Of a stretch of 26,203 bases of DNA, positions 15,153-23,157 are shown piece by piece. A program made the translations under genes and the position numbers. The notes beneath the pieces are model-generated. The model was not told the origin of the DNA. It searched no databases and saw only the letters and a program-made list of their open reading frames with translations. The DNA comes from a virus. Within the stretch, counting starts at the first letter, position 1. Every line of letters starts with the position of its first letter. The DNA lies in IMG/VR virus record IMGVR_UViG_3300017730_000067, positions 1 through 26,203 of that record; one strand, given 5' to 3'.

Positions 15153-15635
15153 TTATGCAAGTGTATCACGGTCTACTTCATTAGCAGCCATGTCACCAAT
15201 GTCTGTGCAATCCATAAGAACTGCCCATACACGGAGCTTACCAGTAGTAACAGCACCACCTGAAAGGGTAGCAATTGTTACATCAATGTTGTCATTAGCA
15301 ACAGCCATTACAGGCTGATAAGCTGCAGGGTTCTGTGCGACTACTGCTGCTGCAGATGTAGCATCGAAACCATCAACAAATACGTCAGCATCAACCATAC
15401 CTAAGTCTACTGTAAAAGTAGAACCATCGGATGCAGTGTCAACTTCGATACCTGCGTTTAGGACCATAGTACCTTTAGCTACAGCAATTACAGGAATGAC
15501 ATCAGATGCTGCAAGAGCAGAACCTTTGTCAGACAAGGCTGTTGCCAAGTTTAAGGTAGTTTGAACCATATAGGGATTGCGACCACGTTGCGTATTGCCA
15601 CGTGCGGAAGCAAGAGTATTATCACCAAGTGCCAT
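15153..15635 (-). CDS. Putative head decoration/stabilisation protein
   Basis: A 160-residue Ala/Val-rich protein following the capsid gene. It has MALGDNTLASARGNTQRGRN at the N-terminus, then VIPVIAVAKGTMVLNAGIEV, FTVDLGMVDADVFVDG and GKLRVWAVLMDC. This compact beta-rich pattern is typical of small capsid decoration proteins in marine phages; no enzymatic motif is present. A strong ribosome binding site (GGGAGGA) precedes the ATG at 15635, and the gene lies 14 bases after the capsid stop. High expression together with the capsid protein is expected. Assignment rests on position and composition. Confidence 0.65.
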   Translation of the reverse strand: MALGDNTLASARGNTQRGRNPYMVQTTLNLATALSDKGSALAASDVIPVIAVAKGTMVLNAGIEVDTASDGSTFTVDLGMVDADVFVDGFDATSAAAVVAQNPAAYQPVMAVANDNIDVTIATLSGGAVTTGKLRVWAVLMDCTDIGDMAANEVDRDTLA

Positions 15636-15649
15636 GTTTCAATCCTCCC

Positions 15650-16708
15650 TTACGCCAAGTGATACTTAGCATTCACAAGAGCTTCTGGACGAAGAATCTT
15701 GCGGCCATATAGATGCATACCCCGAACAATGTCGGCAAATGAATCTGGGTCACGGTATGTTTCTGTTTTGTTGATTTGCTCCGCAGTTGCGACAGCAGAA
15801 TCATGTCCAGCAACAATCATGCCATAGTTAGTAGACGAGTTCGTTCCAGTAAAGGAAGGACCAGTACCAACAGCAGGAAGGTTGTTAGATGTATAAACAG
15901 AGAAACCGTGAATCTTAGTTCCGATTTGACCATTCTGAAGACCAGAACCACCAAAGTCTGCGTTAAACAAACGGGAGTCCTCATCTTTCAGTAGTTCCAT
16001 AAATACTGGATCAACAACAAGCCAACGACCTTGTGAATCCACGTTTTGCTGGTCAAGAAGACGAGACATACGTGCGATCACAGTCAATGGGAATGTGTCA
16101 CCAGCAGCAGGAGTTGAGTCAGTTGCACCACCAGTACGAGGCTGAAGGGCAAGTGCATCACCTGCTGAACCACCAAAGTCATTAGAATCAATTTTCATTG
16201 AAGATAACAACTCGTCAGTACCAGCAGTTGAAACTGCAACACTACCATTAACGGTTGAGTTTACAGTATCTGGAGTACCATGAATAGCAGACTGTTTAAA
16301 GCCTGTTAGGTATCCAAGAACGTCTTGGTCAAACTGATCTGACAAACGATACGCAGCACGATCACTTGCAAGGCTTTGGAAGTTGACGTGAGAGTGGGCT
16401 TCCTCAATGTCATCGACTTTAAAGGCAAAGTAGTTTGCTTTGTCGATGGTCAATGAAAAGTCTTCATCGTCCAAGTCTTGTGGTGTGATAGTTGTACCAC
16501 GTGCGTATTCTTTTACGGTGATTTCAGGTTCTTTGATGATTTTTACTGAGTCACCCATGTTTGCAATTTCTCCGAAATAATCAGAGTTAGTAATTGCCTC
16601 GGCAACAGATGCTTTGCGGAATGCAAGTTGCACCTGTTTGCTGTAGATAACTGGTGAGAAATTACCATTGGGTAGGTTTCCATGACCAGAAGCTGTCGAA
16701 AATGCCAT
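15650..16708 (-). CDS. Major capsid protein
   Basis: A 352-residue protein. The N-terminus (SPVIYSKQVQLAFRKASVAE, then GEIANMGDSVKIIKEPEITV) and the EEDFSLTIDKA-like segment (DLDDEDFSLTIDKANYFAFK) followed by a long helix (RAAYRLSDQFDQDVLGYLTG) fit HK97-fold coat proteins of the P22-like shape. RWLVVDPVFMELLKDEDSR and the C-terminal RDPDSFADIVRGMHLYGRKI are also typical of marine phage coats. It has the strongest ribosome binding site here (AAAGGAGA), its own upstream promoter, and a scaffold-like gene before it. Role: forms the icosahedral shell. Confident from motifs, size and order. Confidence 0.88.
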   Translation of the reverse strand: MAFSTASGHGNLPNGNFSPVIYSKQVQLAFRKASVAEAITNSDYFGEIANMGDSVKIIKEPEITVKEYARGTTITPQDLDDEDFSLTIDKANYFAFKVDDIEEAHSHVNFQSLASDRAAYRLSDQFDQDVLGYLTGFKQSAIHGTPDTVNSTVNGSVAVSTAGTDELLSSMKIDSNDFGGSAGDALALQPRTGGATDSTPAAGDTFPLTVIARMSRLLDQQNVDSQGRWLVVDPVFMELLKDEDSRLFNADFGGSGLQNGQIGTKIHGFSVYTSNNLPAVGTGPSFTGTNSSTNYGMIVAGHDSAVATAEQINKTETYRDPDSFADIVRGMHLYGRKILRPEALVNAKYHLA

Positions 16709-16871
16709 TTTAATTCTCCTTTAGCATTGAGACACAGATGCAAACCTTCAAATACTTATACAGAGGCTAATTCTAGTAGGGTGCATTATTAGGAAAGTTG
16801 GCCTACCTTCCATCAAATGGGCCATAAGACATTAGGTTGTCCGAAAGCTATTGTTGTTTGCTAAGAGTATT

Positions 16872-16909
16872 TAATGGTGCGAGTATTCCATATAGGGGTC
16901 ACACCATTA
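16872..16909 (-). promoter_or_regulatory. Hairpin at the 5' end of the predicted capsid mRNA
   Basis: In minus-strand RNA, UAAUGGUGUGA (16909-16899) pairs with UCGCACCAUUA (16882-16872), an 11-base stem with a 16-base loop. One pair is G-U and is a mismatch in plus-strand RNA. The stem starts a few bases after the start predicted for the promoter at 16923-16950. It may protect the 5' end of the message, act as a processing site for read-through transcripts, or terminate them, though no U-tract follows. Confidence 0.6.
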
Positions 16910-16922
16910 GATTGTACACATA

Positions 16923-16950
16923 GTTATATCATAAATATATTATATGTCAA
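16923..16950 (-). promoter_or_regulatory. Sigma70-type promoter for the capsid gene
   Basis: Reading the minus strand, a perfect -35 box TTGACA (16950-16945) is followed after 16 bases by TATAAC (16928-16923), five of six matches to TATAAT. Transcription would begin near 16916, giving a leader of about 200 bases before the capsid ATG at 16708. The spacer is very AT-rich and also contains a TATAAT, which lies too close to the -35 box to be its partner. This is the only clear promoter in the window. Confidence 0.75.
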
Positions 16951-16956
16951 TACCTT

Positions 16957-17823
16957 TTATCGGGCTGACCCCGACATATCGTAAATAAATTTACCTGTAC
17001 GAATAGATTCCATGATTGCATCAGCAGCCTTTTCGTACTGTTGAGGTGACATTTTATTTACATCACTCTCTTTAAATACCGCCGTGTCATTATCGGTATC
17101 AGGTTGACTTCTATTATTACGACTGTTTACAGAACGTGCAGCATCTTTATTGCTTGCAGGTTTTTTAGTATTAATGTTCATGTCTGCCTTGTACAAATCA
17201 ATTGCCCTAGCAGCAGAACGAGCATCACTGTCATTCTCGTATAGTGCATCTTGTACCCACTTAGGCTGTTGATCTGCCCACTCGTGGAATGCATCACTGT
17301 CACGAATTTCACCAAAGTCTGGATGTGCTTTCATAAGCTCGACTTCAGCTTTCTCACGAGATGCAGTTGCTTTCATCTCATCAATTTCTTTTACACGATC
17401 TTCTAATACAACAGCTTGTTCACGTGCTTTTTTAATTGCAATGGTTTCTACAATAGCTGCTACATCTGGATACTGTGTAGCCCAAGCCTCAATGTCTTCG
17501 TCAGACTTCGGTAGTTTAATTTCTTTTTGGGTAACTTCTTTAAGTTGTTTTTGTAACTCAAGTTGATTTGCTTCCCAAACTTTTTCTTTTTCTTGCATAT
17601 GGCGACGAAGATCACCATAACGTTTTTTAAAACTTTTTTCTTCTGCATTAACAGGTTCAGCTTCTTGAGGCTCTTCCTCTTTGACTTCACCTTTTTGTTC
17701 TGCAATAAGTTGTTCTAATTCTTCTTCATCTTTTTTAATTCGTTCTTCGTTAGTATACTTACGATTTGCGAAAGCTGTTTTCTTTTCAGGCTGCACTTCT
17801 TCAGCCATGATAGTATCAGACAT
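16957..17823 (-). CDS. Scaffolding-like protein
   Basis: A 288-residue, highly charged protein without Cys. Residues about 20-60 are acidic (KKDEEELEQLIAEQKGE), and about 60-180 are predicted coiled coil (RRHMQEKEKVWEANQLELQK to AREQAVVLEDRVKEIDEM). A Asn/Ser/Arg-rich flexible part follows (NSRNNRSQPDTDN), then a C-terminal helical patch (SPQQYEKAADAIMESI). This charged, helical, low-complexity build, directly before the coat gene and with similar length to other scaffolds, argues for the scaffold that guides procapsid assembly. The C-terminal end usually binds the coat protein in this class. AAGGAAA lies before the ATG. No protease motif is seen. Confidence 0.75.
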   Translation of the reverse strand: MSDTIMAEEVQPEKKTAFANRKYTNEERIKKDEEELEQLIAEQKGEVKEEEPQEAEPVNAEEKSFKKRYGDLRRHMQEKEKVWEANQLELQKQLKEVTQKEIKLPKSDEDIEAWATQYPDVAAIVETIAIKKAREQAVVLEDRVKEIDEMKATASREKAEVELMKAHPDFGEIRDSDAFHEWADQQPKWVQDALYENDSDARSAARAIDLYKADMNINTKKPASNKDAARSVNSRNNRSQPDTDNDTAVFKESDVNKMSPQQYEKAADAIMESIRTGKFIYDMSGSAR

Positions 17824-17832
17824 TGTATTTCC

Positions 17833-17895
17833 TTAAACTAGGGCCACCGTAGCCATGTTGGATGGGGGGTGAGTAGCCAGCATATCTAGCAATTA
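17833..17895 (-). other. Coding-like out-of-frame stretch after the 993-aa gene
   Basis: Past the stop at 17893-17895, the -1 frame reads ATT GCT AGA followed by a YAGYSPPIQHGYGGP-like stretch, then SLRKYNV and a stop at the start of the scaffold gene. It has no ATG/GTG/TTG start of its own. An alternative 16-codon ATG frame (17833-17883) also exists. It covers most of the 69-base gap. It may be a remnant, a frameshift extension or chance; no good slippery heptamer is visible. Confidence 0.25.
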
Positions 17896-20874
17896 TCTTC
17901 GGGTTGCTAGTCCACCCTTCTGTGCACCGAAAAGTCCTTTAAAAACTCCACCAAGTCCACCAGACTCATCGTGTTTTTTTGCAGATACTTTATCGGCAGG
18001 GTCTTTTCCTGTTTTCTTTTTTTCATTCTCTCGTCTATTAGCAGTAAGTATAAAGTGTCTTGCTAGATTAGGATCACTTCTAGCTTGTGCTTTTTCCCAA
18101 TCAGCAAGATGCTCATTAAAGTTTATTTCTGAATTAGGATTAGACTGATCTAATCTATTACTTTTTGAGCCTGTATCTCTTTTGGGTTTAGCTGCTTCTT
18201 TTTTAGCTGCCTTTTCTTCTTTTGTTTCTGTTATATATTTTTTACCTCTATAGGTAAATGTTTTTTTACCATCTTTTTTATTACGAGCAAATGCCTCATT
18301 AAAGGTTTCAGATTTAAGTGCAGGACTTGTACTATACTCTGCCTCAAGGTCTTCAAAAGATTTAGTACTTTTAACTGGTTCTTCTGTAGTAACTAGTGGT
18401 GTAGGTCGTGCAGCTAGTGCCTTTCTTTTAGCCATAGATGTAGCATCACTAAAACTTCTTAGTGGTGCAGCAACAGGTGCTTGTGGATACGGTGCATCAA
18501 TAAACGGTTGTCTACTTACATCTATTCTTGGATCACTTATTGCCGCAGGAGCAGGTGCTTGAGGTTTAGGTACAGTACCTTGATCATCACTACTATTACT
18601 TATTACTTTTTTTGCATTTGCAATTGTGGCATCAATATCTTTATTTAGTACTCTGGTTTGAGCCTCTGGACTTAATAGATTTAATGCTTGTTCCTGTAGT
18701 GAAGCTGGTTGTTGTGATGCTATGTATGCTTCAGTTGTTAAATCACTTACGTCTGCACTAGGTAACATAGAAATACCGTCTTTTGTAAATGTACCAGATT
18801 CTTGTGGTGCAGGACTAAGATCAAATGCAGCTAATGTATTTGACGTATCTTCCACATTAAATGGATCAGCACCAGTAAATCTTCGTGGTACACGTGGGGC
18901 AGCAGGTACAGGACCATAAGAAGGTGTGCCAGTGTCTGTATCCATATACTCAGGCACAGCAGAAAGATCAGGTTGTACAGGGGCTAGTTGCATACCCGTA
19001 GTTACTACATCTGTTTTTCTAGGTGATGCATTTACTATAGGTTCAAAAGGTTGTGTTGTTGTACCTGCGGATATACCCACCTGATTGTCTACTGGATAAC
19101 CTTGTGGGAAAGTAGCTGTAGGTTGTTGTGTTATTTCTACTTGTGGTGTAGCCGACTCATCACCATAAAATGCCTTACGAACTTCTGGCAAATCCTTGCG
19201 AAACTTGTCATCTGCATCTGATACAAAATTAGGGTCATTACTTGCTACATCATAATCACCGCCTGTAAAACTGTCTCCCCCTTGGCTTGAAGCAAGTCTT
19301 TGTGATAAATAACTACCTGCGTCTGTTGTTTCTGCAGGTTCAGGGGCGGGAACAATATCTTGCAATGCTCTTTGACTAGCTTGCATTTGAGCACCAGTAG
19401 ATGTATACTTCTGTTCTTCAACAGCAGGTTCTTCTGCAGCAGGACGTGCTCGTGGTCGAAGTGATTCTTGTACAGCACCTGTAGCTACGGCTGTATTAAC
19501 AGAGTTGTCTACTTTTTCTGTGGATAAACCTAATGCACCAGCAACCCCATCAATAATAGGATCAAGAAAGTCTAGCATACCAGACTTAGTTAATTCTTCT
19601 TTTGCAGCAGTAAGTGTAGCTGTATCCTCTGAAGATAAACCACCTCTAGCAAGAGCAGCATCAATAGCAACTACAATATTTTTATCTTGGTCTTTCATCA
19701 TAAAGCTACCTGCTATACCAACTGGTCCCATTAATAGCAGAGCACCTTTTGTTATTAACCTAGACGTACCTGTAACACTACCTAGTTCATCAATCAATTC
19801 ATCTGTAGGCATAGTGGCCCAATTTTTAGGCTCTGGTGGCTTTGGTTTCAAGAAGTCTGGCATTTCATACTTATCTTTTTCGGGAACTATGGCATTTGCT
19901 TTAACTACAGCTTCCTCTGTTTTATCTGCCGCATCTTCTTCTGTATACAAAGTATATCCATCTGGAATGGGATAAACAGGTTTACCACCAATAAATGCAA
20001 CTAGAGTAGACGTACCTTCTTCATTACGGTACTCTTTAAACTCTATGTTTGCATCACCCATAATTTTACTAAAATCTATATCGGGACGTGCTGGACGTTC
20101 GATAGAAGGTGTCAAGGCACGTGTACTACGAAACTCAGGTGCAGGTTCTACAGGTGGTTCTGCATACGTAGGTTGTTGCTCAGTACGTGTAACTGTAGTT
20201 GGTCGTGTTACAAAACCACCCTCTTGCATTTCTAACTCTTCACCAGTATCACCAGCAACTACGATAAGATCAGCCATACCAAATGGCATATCATCAGGCA
20301 TAGTGGCTTCATCGCCATTACCCATTTGACCCATAGCATCCATACGTTTCAAACCCATCTTAGCTTCTTGACGCATTTGCATTAGTTTATCTAAACCAAT
20401 GTATCGTGTTACATCTTCAGGAAAAACAAACTCACCTTCACTGACCATAGCAGGTACATCGTCACGAACACCCTTCTTAGTCCCACCTACAGGAACTTCA
20501 TTTCCAGATACTTCATCTACTTCACCACCCTCATCTCTGAGGCCACCATCTTCAAAAAGTTCCATTTGTTGTTCTAGCATTGGGGTTCCACCTTGGTTAA
20601 ATTTTAAACTATCACTGCGTTTACGTGCAGCTTGTTCTGCTTCTTTTCTATTTTTATGTACACTAGTAGGCTCAATAAGACCTGCTTCTAACATAAGTAT
20701 TAGTGTATCATCGTCGTATCTATTACCCTCGTGTATACTAGGAATGTTTATCCATTGACCTTTGTATTTAAAGGTAGTAGATTTTTCAGATACCATTTCA
20801 CCTTCAGGAGTTTTGTATACATCTCTTCCTGTCTGTGTTTTTTTATTTGTTTTTATGCCTACATTATCAGCCAT
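17893..20874 (-). CDS. 993-residue putative internal/structural virion protein
   Basis: The largest protein here. The N-terminal part (about 25-95) contains TTFKYKGQWINIPSIHEG and a LEAGLIEPTSVH helix with a charged tail. Residues about 126-185 hold GGTKKGVRDDVPAMVSEGEF followed by a VTRYIGLDKLMQMRQEAK helix, a motif pattern common in virion-associated proteins of marine podoviruses. The middle is Pro/Thr/Gln-rich and probably disordered. One hydrophobic stretch (about 377-393, GALLLMGPVGIAGSFMM) could insert in a membrane. The C-terminus is Lys/Arg-rich (KKDGKKTFTYRGKKYITE). It could be an internal ejected protein, but no lysozyme or other enzyme motif is seen. The ATG overlaps the preceding small gene by 8 bases. 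Confidence 0.7.
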   Translation of the reverse strand: MADNVGIKTNKKTQTGRDVYKTPEGEMVSEKSTTFKYKGQWINIPSIHEGNRYDDDTLILMLEAGLIEPTSVHKNRKEAEQAARKRSDSLKFNQGGTPMLEQQMELFEDGGLRDEGGEVDEVSGNEVPVGGTKKGVRDDVPAMVSEGEFVFPEDVTRYIGLDKLMQMRQEAKMGLKRMDAMGQMGNGDEATMPDDMPFGMADLIVVAGDTGEELEMQEGGFVTRPTTVTRTEQQPTYAEPPVEPAPEFRSTRALTPSIERPARPDIDFSKIMGDANIEFKEYRNEEGTSTLVAFIGGKPVYPIPDGYTLYTEEDAADKTEEAVVKANAIVPEKDKYEMPDFLKPKPPEPKNWATMPTDELIDELGSVTGTSRLITKGALLLMGPVGIAGSFMMKDQDKNIVVAIDAALARGGLSSEDTATLTAAKEELTKSGMLDFLDPIIDGVAGALGLSTEKVDNSVNTAVATGAVQESLRPRARPAAEEPAVEEQKYTSTGAQMQASQRALQDIVPAPEPAETTDAGSYLSQRLASSQGGDSFTGGDYDVASNDPNFVSDADDKFRKDLPEVRKAFYGDESATPQVEITQQPTATFPQGYPVDNQVGISAGTTTQPFEPIVNASPRKTDVVTTGMQLAPVQPDLSAVPEYMDTDTGTPSYGPVPAAPRVPRRFTGADPFNVEDTSNTLAAFDLSPAPQESGTFTKDGISMLPSADVSDLTTEAYIASQQPASLQEQALNLLSPEAQTRVLNKDIDATIANAKKVISNSSDDQGTVPKPQAPAPAAISDPRIDVSRQPFIDAPYPQAPVAAPLRSFSDATSMAKRKALAARPTPLVTTEEPVKSTKSFEDLEAEYSTSPALKSETFNEAFARNKKDGKKTFTYRGKKYITETKEEKAAKKEAAKPKRDTGSKSNRLDQSNPNSEINFNEHLADWEKAQARSDPNLARHFILTANRRENEKKKTGKDPADKVSAKKHDESGGLGGVFKGLFGAQKGGLATRR

Positions 20875-21079
20875 TTTTTAATACTTCATCTCGTAGTAAT
20901 TGTAATCTACGTAATTGATATATTGCACCTTGTGCTCTATACATAGCAATACTGTTATCTGATTGTTCCATAGCACGATGCTGTTGTGCTATAACAGTGT
21001 CTAAATACTTACTGAACTGGTCCCATTGCTGGTGGTTGTTCACCAGACCCTTGAGACTGCTCAACTGCTCCTTGCTCAT
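20867..21079 (-). CDS. 70-residue helical protein nested in portal 3' end
   Basis: The protein is MSKEQLSSLKGLVNNHQQWD and onward, all helical, with a charged amphipathic C-terminal half (AIYQLRRLQLLRDEVLKNG). I take ATG at 21077-21079 as the start, with AAGGAT 9 bases before it; a GTG two codons upstream (21085) is possible but less likely. The first 71 bases overlap the portal's Pro/Gly/Gln-rich end in another frame, and the last 8 overlap the next gene. Small helical proteins of this kind follow portal genes in some marine podoviruses. Function unknown; a portal or scaffold accessory role is guessed from position only. Confidence 0.7.
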   Translation of the reverse strand: MSKEQLSSLKGLVNNHQQWDQFSKYLDTVIAQQHRAMEQSDNSIAMYRAQGAIYQLRRLQLLRDEVLKNG

Positions 21080-23147
21080 TTCCACTAAATCCTTGTTCCT
21101 GTGGTACTGGAACTTGTCCTGTACCTATAGTGCCACCACCTGCACCCGTTGGGTCTGCTGGGTTTGCACCTGCTGGTGCTTGTCCTTCAGGGGGTTGCTG
21201 CTGTTGAAAGCCCTTCATAAGTTCAGCCTGAATAGCTGCCTCATCCATATTGTTAGTTACTTTGTCAGGGTCAAGGTCAAGAGACTTTGCAATCTCTCTG
21301 ATAATGTACTGGAATTTTGCAAAAGGTGCAAGTGCTTGATTAGAAGATATTTGCATAAACTGCATCAAACGTTGGCTGCGTACCTCATTAGCCATAAGAC
21401 TTTCTGTACCACGTGCCTTTACTTCTAAGTCTCCTTTGATGTTGGGATCAAAGTCAAACTGCATATTAAATCTAAATAATCCCTCACCAAGAGGGCGTAA
21501 TAGATAGTCATCTACATTTTTAATAACACTCTTTATACTACCTTGTGCAGCACCCATAAGCATACTAATACCAGAGGCAGTACGGCCTACACCTGAAACA
21601 CCTGTCTGTCCATGCGCAAAGGAAGGAAAACCTGTAGACTCATCTGCCAGTACTCGTGCCTTATCAAATAGCTGTAAGTTTTCATTAGACACATTAGGAA
21701 ACTTAGTACCGAAGATGGCCTGTCCGGGTGCACCCCCCTGTCTCCGAAACACTTTGCCGGGGTACACTGATAGGTCTTGTCCCGGCACTAGGTTAGTTTC
21801 ATCTACTTCAATTAAAAGATTACCAGATAATACAGCATTGTCAACAGCCATTCTCATAAAACCATTCATAAGAGTTTGGGTATCATCCATATTTTCTGCA
21901 ATACCTACCCCAAAGAATGAATATGGGTTAAGTTCATAGGGTGCAGCCATGTATGGAATCTTAGCTGGTTTAAACGGATTAAGTACCATACGAAGTAGTT
22001 TACCGTTACAAATCCAAATGTTTGCTTGCAACTCATCTACAGCTTGCAGTTCATTTGGAATATCTACACCTTGCTCAACAAGCATATCGGTATCACACAT
22101 ACCCCAATACTCAAGAACTTCATAACGTTCAACACCATGCTCTGGTGCATAGTCAGACAAATCAGATTCCCAAGATTCGTTACTGTAGTTTTCCCCTAAC
22201 TGAACTGCTTCATCTATTACAGAAGGTCTAAAATGTGGTCGCCTTTTTAATCCACGTAGTTGTGTACGTGACATTTTATGGCGTTCAATAACAAACTGAG
22301 CTTCGTCCATATTGTTTGCATCTGGGTCTGGGTAAAAGTTCCAAACAGATACATGAGATACTTGAGGAATAGTTTTTATATTTGGGGAATATTCACCATC
22401 ATCACCCCAACTAGGGTATTCTTTATCTACAGCAAACGGACCTTTCATTACGCCTGTACCAAACAAAGCCATTTCAAAAGCAGTACTACGTAAGTGTTTA
22501 CTTGCACTAGATTCTTCTAGCTGATCATGTATTTTCTTTTGCATCATTTTAGATGCTATCATAGCTGGACTAAAAGTAATTGCAGTAGGAGTTTTACCCA
22601 CACCTTCACGCACACCATCAATATCTTTTAGTTTGTCTTCTAGTGGACCAAGGCTTTCAACTAATGTTCTAGCTGTAGAACCTGCAGGTAGTTCCTTACC
22701 ATCACCCCTGTAGCCATACAGATTTACAACTTCGTCTAGGCCAGACTGTTTTAATTGCTCTGGTTCTTTAGGGTCAAAGTTTACATCTGCTACTACGCCA
22801 TCAGGAAGTTCTGTAGGATCAACTGTCAAAGAAAACTTTTGTCCAGCAAACAATACATCTACAATCTGACCATAGGCAGCAAGTGTTTTAGTTTTAGTTA
22901 CTTTAATAAATACCCTTGACTTCTCAGCTTCTGTAAACTGTACATCAGAACCATACAGACCACGATAATTACGATAAGCACGTAGCCAACGTTCTTCATC
23001 TTGTTGGCGATAATCATCAGCACGGTTATATCTTTCCATAATAAATGGAATTATGTTTGAGGTTTGTGCATCTTCTACGCCTGAGTCATCACTGTCAGCT
23101 AAGACGATTGCATCATCTTCAATAAAACCTTCGTTTTCTTCTGCCAT
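21009..23147 (-). CDS. Portal protein
   Basis: A 712-residue protein. The N-terminal part has a long helix with RADDYRQQDEERWLRAYRNY, then KSRVFIKVTKTKTLAAYGQI, the usual entry to a portal core. The middle contains VWNFYPDPDANNMDEAQFVI, YEVLEYWGMCDTDM, and KIPYMAAPYELNPYSFFGVG, which are portal-type wing/stem segments. The region ENMDDTQTLMNGFMRMAVDN is the conserved stem helix. The C-terminal 60 residues are Pro/Gly/Gln-rich and disordered. The length is nearer P22-like portals than T7's. It forms the dodecameric ring for DNA entry. A strong AAGGAAA site precedes ATG 23147. Confidence 0.88.
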   Translation of the reverse strand: MAEENEGFIEDDAIVLADSDDSGVEDAQTSNIIPFIMERYNRADDYRQQDEERWLRAYRNYRGLYGSDVQFTEAEKSRVFIKVTKTKTLAAYGQIVDVLFAGQKFSLTVDPTELPDGVVADVNFDPKEPEQLKQSGLDEVVNLYGYRGDGKELPAGSTARTLVESLGPLEDKLKDIDGVREGVGKTPTAITFSPAMIASKMMQKKIHDQLEESSASKHLRSTAFEMALFGTGVMKGPFAVDKEYPSWGDDGEYSPNIKTIPQVSHVSVWNFYPDPDANNMDEAQFVIERHKMSRTQLRGLKRRPHFRPSVIDEAVQLGENYSNESWESDLSDYAPEHGVERYEVLEYWGMCDTDMLVEQGVDIPNELQAVDELQANIWICNGKLLRMVLNPFKPAKIPYMAAPYELNPYSFFGVGIAENMDDTQTLMNGFMRMAVDNAVLSGNLLIEVDETNLVPGQDLSVYPGKVFRRQGGAPGQAIFGTKFPNVSNENLQLFDKARVLADESTGFPSFAHGQTGVSGVGRTASGISMLMGAAQGSIKSVIKNVDDYLLRPLGEGLFRFNMQFDFDPNIKGDLEVKARGTESLMANEVRSQRLMQFMQISSNQALAPFAKFQYIIREIAKSLDLDPDKVTNNMDEAAIQAELMKGFQQQQPPEGQAPAGANPADPTGAGGGTIGTGQVPVPQEQGFSGNEQGAVEQSQGSGEQPPAMGPVQ

Positions 23148-23157
23148 TTATTTTTCC

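Larger units (their letters stand above)
16709..16956. other. 248-base intergenic region before the capsid gene
   Basis: The longest gap of the window. It holds the promoter and hairpin listed separately and the capsid ribosome binding site next to 16708. The rest (about 16730-16870) shows no open frame above a few codons and no tRNA-like fold. A weaker TGGCC/GGCCA inverted repeat lies within its middle. Confidence 0.7.

Noticed and set aside
16939-16944. TATAAT inside the promoter spacer as the -10 box
   Set aside because: It directly follows the TTGACA box with no spacer; the TATAAC at 16923-16928 has correct spacing.
17833-17883. 16-codon ATG frame in the gap before the scaffold gene
   Set aside because: Too short, no ribosome binding site, and it competes with the more protein-like reading in another frame; not called as a gene.
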